Below are positions 55,199 through 64,000 of a stretch of 64,000 nucleotides of DNA, one piece after another. The first letter of the stretch is position 1, and each line of letters begins with the position of its first letter. The notes under the pieces are model-generated. The model was not told the DNA's origin. It saw only the letters and a program-made list of their open reading frames with translations, and did not search any database. The stretch is taken from assembly GCA_022360105.1 (NCBI GenBank), contig JAKSDL010000845.1:1-64000 (forward strand), read 5' to 3'. The stretch comes from Pseudomonadota bacterium. Lineage in GTDB: Bacteria; SAR324; XYD2-FULL-50-16; JAHJRI01. Made by a program: the position numbers and the translations under genes.

Positions 55199-56491
55199 CT
55201 ATTTAAATAACCCGAAGTCTTGCGCCGTGACTATCATGATCAATAGTAATAATAGTGAAAACCCCACTTTTTGAATTGACATGCGTAGATTTTTTGAAAG
55301 TGTTTTGCCTGTTATTGATTCAAACAATAAAAAGAAAATATGCCCTCCGTCTAAAGCAGGAATTGGCAACAAGTTAAAAATCGCAAACTGCAGACTGATA
55401 AATGCTACAAGCTTTAACAACTTATCAAAGCCTAAATGCGCAGCTTCACCCATCATTTGCACGATTTTTACGGGTCCCCCGACTGAGTCGCTCTTTTCTT
55501 TACCAGCAATTAAACGAGAAAGAAATTTAAACGTTCCGGTAAAATAGAAATAAGTTGTTTTCAACCCTAAAACAATAGAATCTTTTAAGTTCTCTGTCAC
55601 ATAGACCGTTTCAGGGCCAATGCCCAGGACCCAGCTTTGCTGGGAACTTTCCCATCGAGGCGAAACAAAGAATTCGATGAATTTATCATCTCTTAGCACT
55701 CTCACTTGAAGCAAATTTCCGTTGGCCTGGCTGACAAGAGGTGAAATATCTTTCCAATCTGAGACTTCATTCGAATCAATGTGAGTGATTAAATCGTTTG
55801 TGTTGAGCCCTGCGTTGTAGGCTGGTGAGTCCTGATATACATGTCCAATTGTCGGGGATATTTTGGCAAGCCAACCCACACCTCTGCTCTTTTCGATTTC
55901 GCTCAATGAAATTTCCGTTCTAAGTGTGTCGTTTCCCCTTTTAACAAGTATACTGATCTGCTCTTCTGAAGTATTTGTAACTGCCCTGTCTACCTCTTTC
56001 CAGTTGGCCACCTGCTTGTCATTTATTGACAATATAATATCGTCTTTTTGAATACCTCGAACAAAAGCCGGGCTTTCCTTTATGACACTGTCAACTTCAG
56101 GAGTGAGAAGATTGTAGGCAGAAATCTCGTAACCGGTAAAAAAGATCAATGGTAAAATAATTATGGTGACTAGAAGATTCATGGCTGCTCCTGCCACTAA
56201 AATCAGAAATCTTTGTGGTGCTGATTTAGACGCGTAGTTTTCCGGGTCTGTTTCGTCTTCATCTTCGATTCCCTGACCTTTTAACCTCACATAGCCGCCA
56301 ATTGGAATCAGCGAAATCATGTATTCCGTTTTTCCAACAATTTTTGAAAACAACTTTGGCGGAAAACCAATGGAGAATTCCATTACGTGGACACCAACTT
56401 TTTTTGCTGCCAGAAAATGTCCCAGTTCATGAATAAAAACCAAAAAACTAAGCGAAATTATAACTGTAATAATGATTTCCAGTGATACCAT
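55199..56491 (-). CDS. rseP: Site-2 zinc metalloprotease RseP
   Basis: Intramembrane protease that cleaves anti-sigma factors and signal peptides. HELGH zinc motif at His21-Glu22-His25 in the first membrane helix, the family segment VMEFSIGFPPKLF, two PDZ domains (about 125-285), and the last zinc ligand Asp381 in NLLPIPALDGGH. 430 residues, four membrane segments. Lies 19 bp downstream of dxr, the usual cdsA-dxr-rseP order. Confidence 0.96.
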   Translation of the reverse strand: MVSLEIIITVIISLSFLVFIHELGHFLAAKKVGVHVMEFSIGFPPKLFSKIVGKTEYMISLIPIGGYVRLKGQGIEDEDETDPENYASKSAPQRFLILVAGAAMNLLVTIIILPLIFFTGYEISAYNLLTPEVDSVIKESPAFVRGIQKDDIILSINDKQVANWKEVDRAVTNTSEEQISILVKRGNDTLRTEISLSEIEKSRGVGWLAKISPTIGHVYQDSPAYNAGLNTNDLITHIDSNEVSDWKDISPLVSQANGNLLQVRVLRDDKFIEFFVSPRWESSQQSWVLGIGPETVYVTENLKDSIVLGLKTTYFYFTGTFKFLSRLIAGKEKSDSVGGPVKIVQMMGEAAHLGFDKLLKLVAFISLQFAIFNLLPIPALDGGHIFFLLFESITGKTLSKNLRMSIQKVGFSLLLLLIMIVTAQDFGLFK

Positions 56492-56510
56492 TGTTCTTCC
56501 TGATGATTAA

Positions 56511-57731
56511 TTAATTTACGACAGCTCGACTATCAATTAACTGTAATGCGAATTCTCTACCCCATTGATCCGCTCGAATGGCATCCGAGATTTCGAGCAT
56601 TTCAAACAAAAAGGGGTTGTCGGAAAATTGCCTGTCTCTGTGGAAACCTTTTATAGTTTGCACCAAAGAACTCAGTATTTCAAATATCTCTGTGAACTTA
56701 ATTTTCTGATTCAAAAAATATTCAACCAAAATTTCGTTCGAACCGTTCAAAGCAGCGGGGGCTCCGCCACCCATTTTTAAAACGTCATATGCCATTTGAA
56801 TGGTTGGAAACTTTTTAAAATCAGGTGCTTCAAACGTCAACGCTCCAACTTCGGCCAAATTAAGAAAATCACTACCCGAAATGATACGATCCGGGTACCC
56901 CAGGCAATTTGCTATTGGTATTCTCATGTCAGGTGTTCCCATCTGGCAGATAGTTGAAGCATCTCTGTAGGTTACCATGGAATGAACAATGGACTGGGGA
57001 TGAATCAAGACATGAATCTGTTGCGGTTCAATATCAAACAACCATTTTGCTTCTATTATCTCCAAACATTTGTTCATCATGGTTGCCGAATCAATGGTGA
57101 TCTTTCTCCCCATGTCCCAGTTGGGGTGGTTCAATGCTTCCTGCAAAGTGATTTTGGAAAAGTCGGAAAGGTCCCAAGTTCGGAAAGGACCGCCAGAAGC
57201 AGTTAAAGTTATATATTCAAGGTGTGATTTTTTTTCGCCGTACAAAGATTGAAATACTGCATTATGCTCGGAATCGATTGGTAGAATGTTCACACTATGT
57301 TTTTTCGCTTCTTTTAATAATAGTGAGCCGGCTAGCACCAATGATTCCTTGTTGGCCAAAGCTATGGTCTTACCTGATTGTATCCCGGCAAGCACCGGTT
57401 CAATGCCGGCAGCACCGACCATCGCGGCAACAAGTTTTTGAGAGTCTGAGAATTTTGCCAGTTCAATATAGCCCTGCCGGCCTTCCAAAATTTCAACCTG
57501 ATCTGCTTTTTTTCCAAGCAATTGTTTTAATTCTGAAGCTTTACCCTCTCCTGTTGCCACCACTTTAGGTGAAAACCGTTCAATTTGCAGGGCAAGTTCC
57601 TTAATACTATTCTGGCAGCTTAGTCCATCGACTCGGAATAGATCAGGATTTTGTTCAATGACCGATAGAGTGCTTTTCCCAATTGATCCGGTAGAGCCAA
57701 GAATGATAATTCCTTGTTTTTGTTTACTCAT
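56511..57731 (-). CDS. dxr: 1-deoxy-D-xylulose 5-phosphate reductoisomerase
   Basis: NADPH-dependent second enzyme of the MEP isoprenoid pathway. Diagnostic: GSTGSIGKSTLSVI (NADPH), ALANKESLVLAG, the metal-binding LPIDSEHNAVFQSL, SGGPFR, and HPNWDMGRKITIDSATMMNKCLE; HPQSIVHSMV in the later part. 406 residues. The start overlaps by 8 bp a questionable frame in the 249-bp gap after cdsA. Second gene of the cdsA-dxr-rseP group. Confidence 0.97.
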   Translation of the reverse strand: MSKQKQGIIILGSTGSIGKSTLSVIEQNPDLFRVDGLSCQNSIKELALQIERFSPKVVATGEGKASELKQLLGKKADQVEILEGRQGYIELAKFSDSQKLVAAMVGAAGIEPVLAGIQSGKTIALANKESLVLAGSLLLKEAKKHSVNILPIDSEHNAVFQSLYGEKKSHLEYITLTASGGPFRTWDLSDFSKITLQEALNHPNWDMGRKITIDSATMMNKCLEIIEAKWLFDIEPQQIHVLIHPQSIVHSMVTYRDASTICQMGTPDMRIPIANCLGYPDRIISGSDFLNLAEVGALTFEAPDFKKFPTIQMAYDVLKMGGGAPAALNGSNEILVEYFLNQKIKFTEIFEILSSLVQTIKGFHRDRQFSDNPFLFEMLEISDAIRADQWGREFALQLIDSRAVVN

Positions 57732-57980
57732 CTAATATTTTGAGAATTGATTTTAGGTTTGAAATGTAATGCTGTCTTCTGACCTGAATGGCTAACCAGA
57801 CGATTCGATTGCAGATTGCCGGTCGATTTGAGCAGATACCGCTTATTGCCCTGGGATGGAATATGCCGAATATAGGAACTAAAAGAACGTTTTTTTGAAT
57901 TGATTGTTCAGTGTTTGTCTTTATTGTTAAGAGTGTTGGGTAAATCAAATTGAGAGCAGATGTTGTCGCTCGGTCTCTTT

Positions 57981-58808
57981 TTAAATGATTCCAAAAATAT
58001 ATAGTAACCCGATGAATGTTGGTAATGCCAGCAAATAAGCGTCGATTCGATCCAACAAGCCCCCGTGCCCCGGAATCAAGTTGCTTGAGTCTTTGACACC
58101 ACAAAATCGTTTGAATCTGGATTCGATTAAATCTCCGATTTGAGAAGATATCACAAGTATTATAATGATTGGGACGGCTTTCCACACTGGCAGCAGGTTG
58201 TTTAACCAGATTGTTGACATGGAAAGTCCGGCAATCAATCCTCCTGCGATCCCGAACAAGCTCCCTTCTATGGTTTTATTGGGACTAATCACTTTTGCCA
58301 ACGGTCGCCTGCCAAATTTCTTGCCGCCAAAATATGCAAAAATATCGTTAAAAGCAGCCACCAGGATAATAAAAAAAATCAGCTGTGATCCTTGAGAACT
58401 GACCAGCTTAAATCTCAAAAGATAAAGGAGAGCTAGAGGTCCCATAATCCAGAAAACAGGGAACAGATACCATAAAAAAGCCTTTTGTTCACGGCCTGCA
58501 GGGGAAAGGAAGCCAGTCAACATCAAAACCGGTGTTATCCCTAAAAGTCCTAATCCCACTTTTGAATCACCACGGATGAGGAACCATAACGCCATAAAAA
58601 CAAGGCATTGAGAAAGATATAAAATGGAGTAGTGGACGGGGATCTTTTTGATATGCAGGGAGTGACCAAATTCATAATATGCAATGACTCCTATCACCAC
58701 AGTAATGGCGGAAAATACCATTTCATTTGCGCCAAATATGTACCAGCAGGCAGCAGCGGCTAAAGGTAATCCCGTCATTATTCGATGAGAAAGATTACGC
58801 GATATCAT
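57981..58808 (-). CDS. cdsA: Phosphatidate cytidylyltransferase CdsA
   Basis: Makes CDP-diacylglycerol for phospholipid synthesis. Eight or so membrane helices and the family signature SRFKRFCGVKDSSNLIPGHGGLLDRID near the C-terminus; ISPNKTIEGSLFGIAGG is the conserved cytosolic loop. 275 residues. No uppS or frr upstream, where they often sit. The 249-bp gap to dxr is unusually long for this gene pair. Confidence 0.95.
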   Translation of the reverse strand: MISRNLSHRIMTGLPLAAAACWYIFGANEMVFSAITVVIGVIAYYEFGHSLHIKKIPVHYSILYLSQCLVFMALWFLIRGDSKVGLGLLGITPVLMLTGFLSPAGREQKAFLWYLFPVFWIMGPLALLYLLRFKLVSSQGSQLIFFIILVAAFNDIFAYFGGKKFGRRPLAKVISPNKTIEGSLFGIAGGLIAGLSMSTIWLNNLLPVWKAVPIIIILVISSQIGDLIESRFKRFCGVKDSSNLIPGHGGLLDRIDAYLLALPTFIGLLYIFGII

Positions 58809-59003
58809 GATTAATCCCTGTAATTATTTATTATGATGAAAGAAATTTTAGAATAGCTTCCCTTTTAACCTTCCTTGATACAGAAAATAAACGGTGAAGG
58901 CAATGTAGCTTTTCAAACTTTTATGTTTAGTACGGTTGCCCATACCAGATTATGACTCGAACGAATCCTTGGAACGGCGACTGTAAAGGAATGTGTCCTG
59001 GAC

Positions 59004-59051
59004 AAAAAAAAAACGGTTTCTTATAACCCTTCAGCTATAAGAAACCGTTTT
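59004..59051 (-). terminator. Strong intrinsic terminator of the liv operon
   Basis: Perfect 16-bp stem between 59010-59025 and 59036-59051 with a 10-base loop. On the minus strand the stem is followed by ten T residues (the A-run at 59004-59013). It lies 40 bp after the livF stop, so it ends the minus-strand liv transcript. Confidence 0.88.
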
Positions 59052-59090
59052 GACTAGATGACTGCTATAAAAGTTGGATTGAGCAAGAAT

Positions 59091-59804
59091 TTATGCAATT
59101 CCAAGATACGCTTTTTTAACCGCCTCATCATTTAGAAGGTTGGAAGCTTTATCTTCCATTGTGATGTAGCCGTTTTCCATCACGTATCCTCGATCCGCTA
59201 TGTGTAGAGCAAGATTCGCATTTTGTTCTACCAGAAAGATGGTTACTTTGTTTTCCTTATTGATTTTTTCAATAATTTCAAAAATCTGCCGGATTATCAG
59301 AGGTGCGAGGCCAAGAGATGGTTCATCCAGAAGGAGGACCTTTGGATCTGCCATTAAAGCTCGGGAAATGGCCAGCATTTGTTGCTCACCACCACTTAGA
59401 GTACCTCCAAGCTGGCTTTTCCTTTCTTTCAATATCGGAAACAACTCAAAAATATAATCCAAATCTCGTTGAATATTATTTTTAGACTCTCTTAAATAGG
59501 CACCCATATCCAAATTTTCCTGGACGGTAAAATCCGGAAATATTCTTCGCCCTTCGGGTACCTGAATGATTCCCTTTTGTACGATTTGATCTGGTGAAAT
59601 GCCATTGATCGGAGAGTTGTTAAATAGTATTTCCCCTTTTTTAGGAGGAACAAGACCTGAAATCGACATCAGGGTTGTTGTTTTACCTGCGCCGTTTCCA
59701 CCGATCAGGGTAACTATTTCACCGGAATACAGCTCTAAGCTGATCCCTTTTAGCGCTTGAATATTGCCATAATAAGAATGAATGTCTTTTATCTCTAATT
59801 TCAT
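59091..59804 (-). CDS. livF: Branched-chain amino-acid ABC transporter ATPase LivF
   Basis: Second ATPase of the Liv importer. Walker A GGNGAGKTT, the LivF-typical VPEGRRIFPDFTVQENL, signature LSGGEQQ, Walker B VLLLDEPSLG, and the switch His region VTIFLVEQN. 237 residues. ATG overlaps the livG stop by 4 bp. Last gene of the operon, just before the terminator. Confidence 0.97.
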   Translation of the reverse strand: MKLEIKDIHSYYGNIQALKGISLELYSGEIVTLIGGNGAGKTTTLMSISGLVPPKKGEILFNNSPINGISPDQIVQKGIIQVPEGRRIFPDFTVQENLDMGAYLRESKNNIQRDLDYIFELFPILKERKSQLGGTLSGGEQQMLAISRALMADPKVLLLDEPSLGLAPLIIRQIFEIIEKINKENKVTIFLVEQNANLALHIADRGYVMENGYITMEDKASNLLNDEAVKKAYLGIA

Positions 59805-60580
59805 TCTTCTCCCAAATATGCTTGAATTACTGCTTTGTTAGTTTGAATTTCCTCGGGTGAGCCGTGAGCAATTTGTTTTCCCTGGTTCATGACAAAGATG
59901 CGATCTGAAATCCTCATTACCAGTTTCATGTCATGCTCGATAAGTAGTATGGAAATCTTCTTTTCTTCCCGAATTCGTAAAATCAATTGATCCAATTCTT
60001 GTGTTTCCTGTGGATTCATGCCTGCAGCAGGTTCATCCAGTAGTAGCAGAAATGGCTCTGTTGCCAGTGCCCGTGCAATTTCCAATCGTCTTTGAGCTGC
60101 ATAAGGCAGGTTTTCTGCCAGGTGATGGGCAAATTCCAATAGTCCGAAAGTTTCCAGGAGATCCTGTGAAAATTTGACGGTTTCACGTTCCTCTCGTTTA
60201 AACCTGGAACTTCTGAATACAGCTTCTAGAAAGTTATTTTTGGTTCGACAATGTCTACCTACCATGACATTTTGTAAAACCGTCATCTTCCCAAACAGGC
60301 GGATATTTTGAAAGGTCCTGGCAAGGCCAATTTCAGTGACTTTATTTGGTTTTTTACCTTTCAGGCTGACTTGTTGGTTTTCTGCTGGAAGGGCATAAAC
60401 TTCTCCACTGCTGGGTCGATGAATTCCCGTAATACAGTTGAAGAATGTTGTTTTCCCCGCGCCATTGGGGCCGATCAAAGCGACAATTTCCCTGTCTTTT
60501 ATATCCAAATTGATGGAATCCATCGCTTTCAATCCGCCAAAATACATGCAAAGATCTTTTGTCTCAAGGACTGTTTTCAT
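59801..60580 (-). CDS. livG: Branched-chain amino-acid ABC transporter ATPase LivG
   Basis: First ATPase of the Liv importer. Walker A GPNGAGKTT, IGLARTFQNIRLF, the LivG-type signature LPYAAQRRLEIARAL, Walker B LLLLDEPAAGMNP, and the HDMKLV switch. 259 residues. 46 bp after the livM stop and overlapping livF. Confidence 0.97.
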   Translation of the reverse strand: MKTVLETKDLCMYFGGLKAMDSINLDIKDREIVALIGPNGAGKTTFFNCITGIHRPSSGEVYALPAENQQVSLKGKKPNKVTEIGLARTFQNIRLFGKMTVLQNVMVGRHCRTKNNFLEAVFRSSRFKREERETVKFSQDLLETFGLLEFAHHLAENLPYAAQRRLEIARALATEPFLLLLDEPAAGMNPQETQELDQLILRIREEKKISILLIEHDMKLVMRISDRIFVMNQGKQIAHGSPEEIQTNKAVIQAYLGEE

Positions 60581-60626
60581 ACTATCTCAAGTAAACAAGT
60601 TAATACAAAATCTCAATTTGTTAAGC

Positions 60627-61955
60627 TTATGTTGTTGCAGGCTGTTGAGTTGCGGATTGCTTTTCCGAATCCTCTTCTTCGATCAGTTCATATTTGTGCT
60701 GAACATCGCTGATGAGTCCTTGAGGCCTGAAAACCATCATCACAACCATGATAGCACCAAATGTAGCCATCCGGTATTCCTGGAAAAAACGGAGATACTC
60801 CGGAAGCAATACCAAAATGATTGTTGCGAAAATCACGCCGCGAATAGATCCCATTCCTCCTAAAACCACAATAGATAAGATTATAGCGGATTCGAAAAAT
60901 GTAAAACTGATAGGATTAATAAATGTAGCCTTGGATGCAAAAATGACCCCAACAAAACCAGCCCAAAATGCGCCTAGTGAAAAAGCGGTCAGTTTGGTTT
61001 TCATTTTGTCCACACCCATGGCTTGACAGGCAATTTCATCTTCTCTTAATGCCATCCAGGCTCTTCCAATTCTTGATATATGTAACCTGCGAACAACAAT
61101 AATAGTTAAAATCATTAAAACAATTGTAATGAAATACAGATAAATGACCGGGCCTTGTAATCCTAGATCAATTCCAAAGAAACCAGGCTTGGGTATGTTG
61201 GGAATTCCTGAAGGTCCGTGGGTTACTTCATCCCAGTTTTCAAGGATCATTCTAATTATCTCGCCGAATCCCAATGTTACAATCGCCAAGTAGTCTCCGC
61301 GTAACCTTAAAACCGGAATTCCTAGAAGGATTCCCATGGTTGCTGCCAACATACCTGCGAGCGGGAGGCATGTCCAGAATCCGAATCCGAAATTACTATT
61401 TAGTAGGGCATATGTATAAGCTCCAGTCGCATAAAATGCAACATATCCCAAATCTAACAACCCTGCCATTCCTACTACTATGTTTAATCCTAAACCAAGG
61501 ATAATATACATCATTGCAGTTATTAGAATTCCAGTTTGATAACCTGAAACCAAAAATGGAACGACTACTAAGACTGCCATGACCACGCCATAAAACCTTT
61601 TATCCTGAGTCAGATCATTGAGAAACCCCAACAGACTTCGTTGATGTTCATTTGAATTACTTTCAGTTTTTTCAATGTCTGCAGGTGCGTCTTTTTGTCT
61701 TGTCTTTTTAGTCTTTACCAAAAAGTAACGCCAAAAATAAGATATAATAAAACTTGCTAATGCGATCCCCAGCAGATTCCACCAACGAAATACAATTGTC
61801 TCATCGACTTTCAAGACAAGAATTGGGAAAGTTAAAATAGAAAACCATAAAGCCGTAATAAGGGATTGCTTTGTTTCCGCAACAGCATACTCTTTAAAAT
61901 TTGGGTCTGAAACAGCATACATTGCTGCTTTAAATATTCGCAGTTCGCTTAACAC
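60627..61955 (-). CDS. livM: Branched-chain amino-acid ABC transporter permease LivM
   Basis: Inner-membrane permease. The core has YIILGLGLNIVVGMAGLLDLGYVAFYATGAY, RLRGDYLAIVTLGFGEIIRMILENW, and GRAWMALREDEIACQAMGVD, all family hallmarks. 442 residues, with an N-terminal extension of about 120 residues carrying two extra membrane helices and a charged linker (KKTRQKDAPADIEKTESN), similar in design to E. coli LivM. 13 bp after the livH stop. Confidence 0.96.
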   Translation of the reverse strand: MLSELRIFKAAMYAVSDPNFKEYAVAETKQSLITALWFSILTFPILVLKVDETIVFRWWNLLGIALASFIISYFWRYFLVKTKKTRQKDAPADIEKTESNSNEHQRSLLGFLNDLTQDKRFYGVVMAVLVVVPFLVSGYQTGILITAMMYIILGLGLNIVVGMAGLLDLGYVAFYATGAYTYALLNSNFGFGFWTCLPLAGMLAATMGILLGIPVLRLRGDYLAIVTLGFGEIIRMILENWDEVTHGPSGIPNIPKPGFFGIDLGLQGPVIYLYFITIVLMILTIIVVRRLHISRIGRAWMALREDEIACQAMGVDKMKTKLTAFSLGAFWAGFVGVIFASKATFINPISFTFFESAIILSIVVLGGMGSIRGVIFATIILVLLPEYLRFFQEYRMATFGAIMVVMMVFRPQGLISDVQHKYELIEEEDSEKQSATQQPATT

Positions 61956-61968
61956 AGTAATTTACTCC

Positions 61969-62892
61969 TTAAACTTTCTCTATTGTTTCCTTGCCAAGAA
62001 TACCTTCAGGCTTGAAGATCAGAATCAAAACCAAAATGGAGAAGGCAAAAACGTCCTCATAATCACTGGATACATATCCTGTGGCAAAACTTTCAGTCAA
62101 CCCCAGGACAAGCCCTCCCAAAGCAGCTCCACGGATATTGCCAATACCCCCGAGTACCGCAGCTGTAAACGATTTAAGCCCAACAATGAAACCGATATTG
62201 TAATTGATTTGCCCAATGTGTGAAGCGATCAGAATCGCACCGAAAGCTGCCAGTAAGGAACCCAGCATAAATGTCATGGAAATTATTTTATTAACATTGA
62301 CGCCCAGTAACATTGCCATATTTCGATCTTGTGCAATGGACCGCATGGCCTTTCCAACTTTTGTTTTTTGAATCAGAAACACAAGGAAACTCATGATTAT
62401 GATTGATGCCAAAATAATCATCAATTCGGTTGGTTCAATGAAGTTTCTGATACCTTCCATAAATTCAAAGGTTGGAATCAAGTTGGGAAAAGCTACAAAA
62501 TCAGGAGTTTGAGCCAAGATTACATATTCACGCAAGAATAATGACATTCCAATGGCACTGATCAGTGGAGCCAGGCGGCTTGCTGCCCGCAGTGGTTTAT
62601 ATGCGACCCGTTCAATGGTGAAACCGTATGCAGCGGCATAAATCATTGCAAATGCCAGTGTCAAAAACAATATAGTTAAAAGGCTAAATCCTGTAATGGA
62701 TAGAATACCCGCTACTACAAGCCCAACAAATGCTCCCACCATATATACTTCGCCATGGGCAAAGTTAATCAGACCAATAATGCCATAAACCAGGGTATAA
62801 CCCAGTGCAAGTGTCGCGTAAATACTTCCTCTTGTTAGACCGCTACTGAACAATTCGATGAAATAGAACAGTATTTCTGTGTTTTCGGACAT
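61969..62892 (-). CDS. livH: Branched-chain amino-acid ABC transporter permease LivH
   Basis: Partner permease of LivM. Conserved GLTRGSIYATLALGYTLVYGIIGLINFAHGEVYM, RPLRAASRLAPLISAIGMSLF and GGIGNIRGAALGGLVLGLTES. 307 residues, about eight membrane helices. 246 bp separate it from livK; a hairpin lies in that gap. Confidence 0.96.
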   Translation of the reverse strand: MSENTEILFYFIELFSSGLTRGSIYATLALGYTLVYGIIGLINFAHGEVYMVGAFVGLVVAGILSITGFSLLTILFLTLAFAMIYAAAYGFTIERVAYKPLRAASRLAPLISAIGMSLFLREYVILAQTPDFVAFPNLIPTFEFMEGIRNFIEPTELMIILASIIIMSFLVFLIQKTKVGKAMRSIAQDRNMAMLLGVNVNKIISMTFMLGSLLAAFGAILIASHIGQINYNIGFIVGLKSFTAAVLGGIGNIRGAALGGLVLGLTESFATGYVSSDYEDVFAFSILVLILIFKPEGILGKETIEKV

Positions 62893-63092
62893 ATGAGTTA
62901 TTAACTAGTGTCTACACCTTTATCTGACTTTTGGGATAAATGAATTCCGACCGGACGCCCGTTCGGAAAACCCATTTCTCCGGTAAATCATTCAGGTATT
63001 TTATTTCGTGTTTTGAAGCGAGTCATTTTTATGTTGAATCCGGTGGCTCGCTGATCTGAGAACAAAATCTCAATTGATTGTACAAATAGACC

Positions 63093-63125
63093 TAAAGATG
63101 AGCGTGCAGGAAATGCTCATCTTTA
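63093..63125 (-). terminator. Hairpin between livK and livH (attenuating or stabilising)
   Basis: Perfect 11-bp arms TAAAGATGAGC (63093-63103) and GCTCATCTTTA (63115-63125) around an 11-base loop, 14 bp after the livK stop. No strong T-run follows on the minus strand, so it may be a partial terminator or an mRNA 3' stabiliser that lets the binding protein be made in excess. Confidence 0.55.
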
Positions 63126-63138
63126 GATTTAGGTGGGC

Positions 63139-64000
63139 TTACCAGTCTACCGATACAAATTCGGCGTTTTGAACCTGGTAAATAGCAAATCCGGAACCTA
63201 CAACATCACCATACTGGTCGAATGAGATGTTACCGAGAGTTGTAGAAACATTTTCGCTTCTCAGCATATTACCGATGTCCTGGCCTTTTGTTGAGTTAGA
63301 TTTTTCGATTGCATTGAATATGGCAATGATTGCTGCATGAGCTTGCAATCCAAAGTTACCAGGTTGCTGGCCTCTGGCTTTTAGTTCGTTAGTTACTTCA
63401 ACTGTGGCAGGAATTGTGGAGATGTCAGCAGGTGAGGAAACATAGTAGCCTTCTACAAATTGGCCACCAATTTTGATGAGTGATGGATCTTTAAGGCCGT
63501 CACCAGAGATAAAAGCAGCCTTGATATTCTTTTTTCTCGCCTGGGTGATAATCTTGGAGCCTTCCGGGTGGTATCCACCGAAAGCAACTACATCAGGATT
63601 TTCCTTGGCAATTTTCCGAATCAGGGCGGAATAATCAACAGCACCAGGTGTTACACCTTCATACAACACAATATTGATTCCTCGCTTTTCCAGGCCTTCT
63701 TTTACTAAATTGGCTAATCCTTTTCCATAGTCACCTTTGTCATGAACGACAGCCACTCTTTTAGCTTTCAAATATTCGGCAATAAACTTGGATTGCAGAA
63801 TAGCTTGGGCAGCATCGTGGGGAATTGTTCTAAAAAAGAGTGGGTTTTCACCTTTTAAGGTGATATCAGGATTGGTAGCGGAAGGAGAAACCACTGGAAT
63901 GTTATTGTCTCTATATACTCCCATTGCTGCGATTGTTGCTCCGCTGCATACATGACCGATAACAGCAACGACTTCTTCGGCAACCATTTTTGAGGCTACG
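63139..64000 (-). CDS. Branched-chain amino-acid binding protein LivK/LivJ (partial, 5' end cut off)
   Basis: Periplasmic type I solute-binding protein of the Liv importer. Only the C-terminal part lies in the window; the frame reads on past the right edge (VASKMVAEEVVAVIGHVCSG), so the signal peptide and first lobe are missing. Family segments include VCSGATIAAMGVYRDNNIPVVSPSATNPDIT, FRTIPHDAAQ, AVVHDKGDYGKGLA, FGGYHPEGSKII and GQFVEGYYVSSP. First gene of the liv operon as far as seen. Ligand is inferred from the neighbouring livHMGF. Confidence 0.95.
   Translation of the reverse strand, partial: VASKMVAEEVVAVIGHVCSGATIAAMGVYRDNNIPVVSPSATNPDITLKGENPLFFRTIPHDAAQAILQSKFIAEYLKAKRVAVVHDKGDYGKGLANLVKEGLEKRGINIVLYEGVTPGAVDYSALIRKIAKENPDVVAFGGYHPEGSKIITQARKKNIKAAFISGDGLKDPSLIKIGGQFVEGYYVSSPADISTIPATVEVTNELKARGQQPGNFGLQAHAAIIAIFNAIEKSNSTKGQDIGNMLRSENVSTTLGNISFDQYGDVVGSGFAIYQVQNAEFVSVDW

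Noticed and set aside
57724..58185. 153-codon minus-strand frame covering the cdsA-dxr gap
   Set aside because: Its first half is an out-of-frame copy of cdsA. The remaining part has no recognisable features or start signal, though it overlaps the dxr start by 8 bp; kept only as a remote possibility.
1..64000. tRNA, rRNA, CRISPR, IS or prophage
   Set aside because: Intergenic stretches were read for TPsiC-like GGTTCGAAT, direct-repeat/spacer patterns, transposase or integrase motifs and none were found; tRNAscan or a CRISPR finder would be decisive.

Overview
The window is A+T-rich chromosomal DNA from a Gram-negative (diderm) bacterium. It carries a type II secretin (GspD), TatA/B, RseP, several predicted outer-membrane beta-barrels and lipoproteins, GatA (indirect Gln/Asn-tRNA pathway), the MEP-pathway enzyme Dxr and a bactofilin. 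No rRNA, tRNA, CRISPR array, IS element, integrase or phage gene was seen. The mix of proteobacterial housekeeping genes with many unfamiliar lineage-specific proteins suggests a deltaproteobacterial-grade lineage, possibly a marine SAR324-like one. That placement is inference from gene content and is not proven here.

Layout. 0-3.6 kb: ligA-trkA on the minus strand. 4-9.5 kb, plus strand: a 48-residue-repeat helical protein of unknown family, a radical SAM protein overlapping pyrD, a lone CheW, a TlpA-like lipoprotein, TatA/B and apt. 9.5-15 kb, minus strand: a DsbD-alpha-like periplasmic protein, mutM, a TAXI-like solute-binding protein, gspD and a sugar-phosphate nucleotidyltransferase. 15-24.6 kb, plus strand: IHF/HU protein, a small membrane protein, folK, glyoxalase II, hpf, an RsmB-type m5C methyltransferase, a UshA-type metallophosphatase, a protein with three tandem HTH-like repeats, and a PAS histidine kinase. 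24.6-36.8 kb is the accessory-looking part: DUF2062 protein, pentapeptide-repeat protein, a 1328-residue coiled-coil orphan, an AI-2E-family permease, a FecR-domain/beta-barrel/lipoprotein cassette, and a periplasmic protein of about seven 30-residue repeats.

37-46.3 kb, plus strand: gatA-pheS-pheT, followed closely by a membrane protein, a bactofilin and a large secreted TPR protein, a likely envelope or cell-shape module. 46.3-59 kb, minus strand: nth, lysC, a DUF3187-like outer-membrane protein, an 80-residue orphan, a degenerate ThyX-like protein, sppA, a Ca/Na exchanger, a left-handed beta-helix protein, a PanE-like reductase, rseP, dxr and cdsA. 59-64 kb: a branched-chain amino-acid ABC operon (livK-livH-livM-livG-livF) closed by a strong terminator; livK runs off the right edge.

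The points most worth a second look are the 48-residue repeat protein, the 1328-residue orphan, the ThyX homologue that has lost its RHR motif, the triple-HTH repeat protein, the FecR/barrel/lipoprotein cassette, and two structured intergenic stretches (23.0 kb and 49.9-50.0 kb). No complete new defence or mobile system could be demonstrated.
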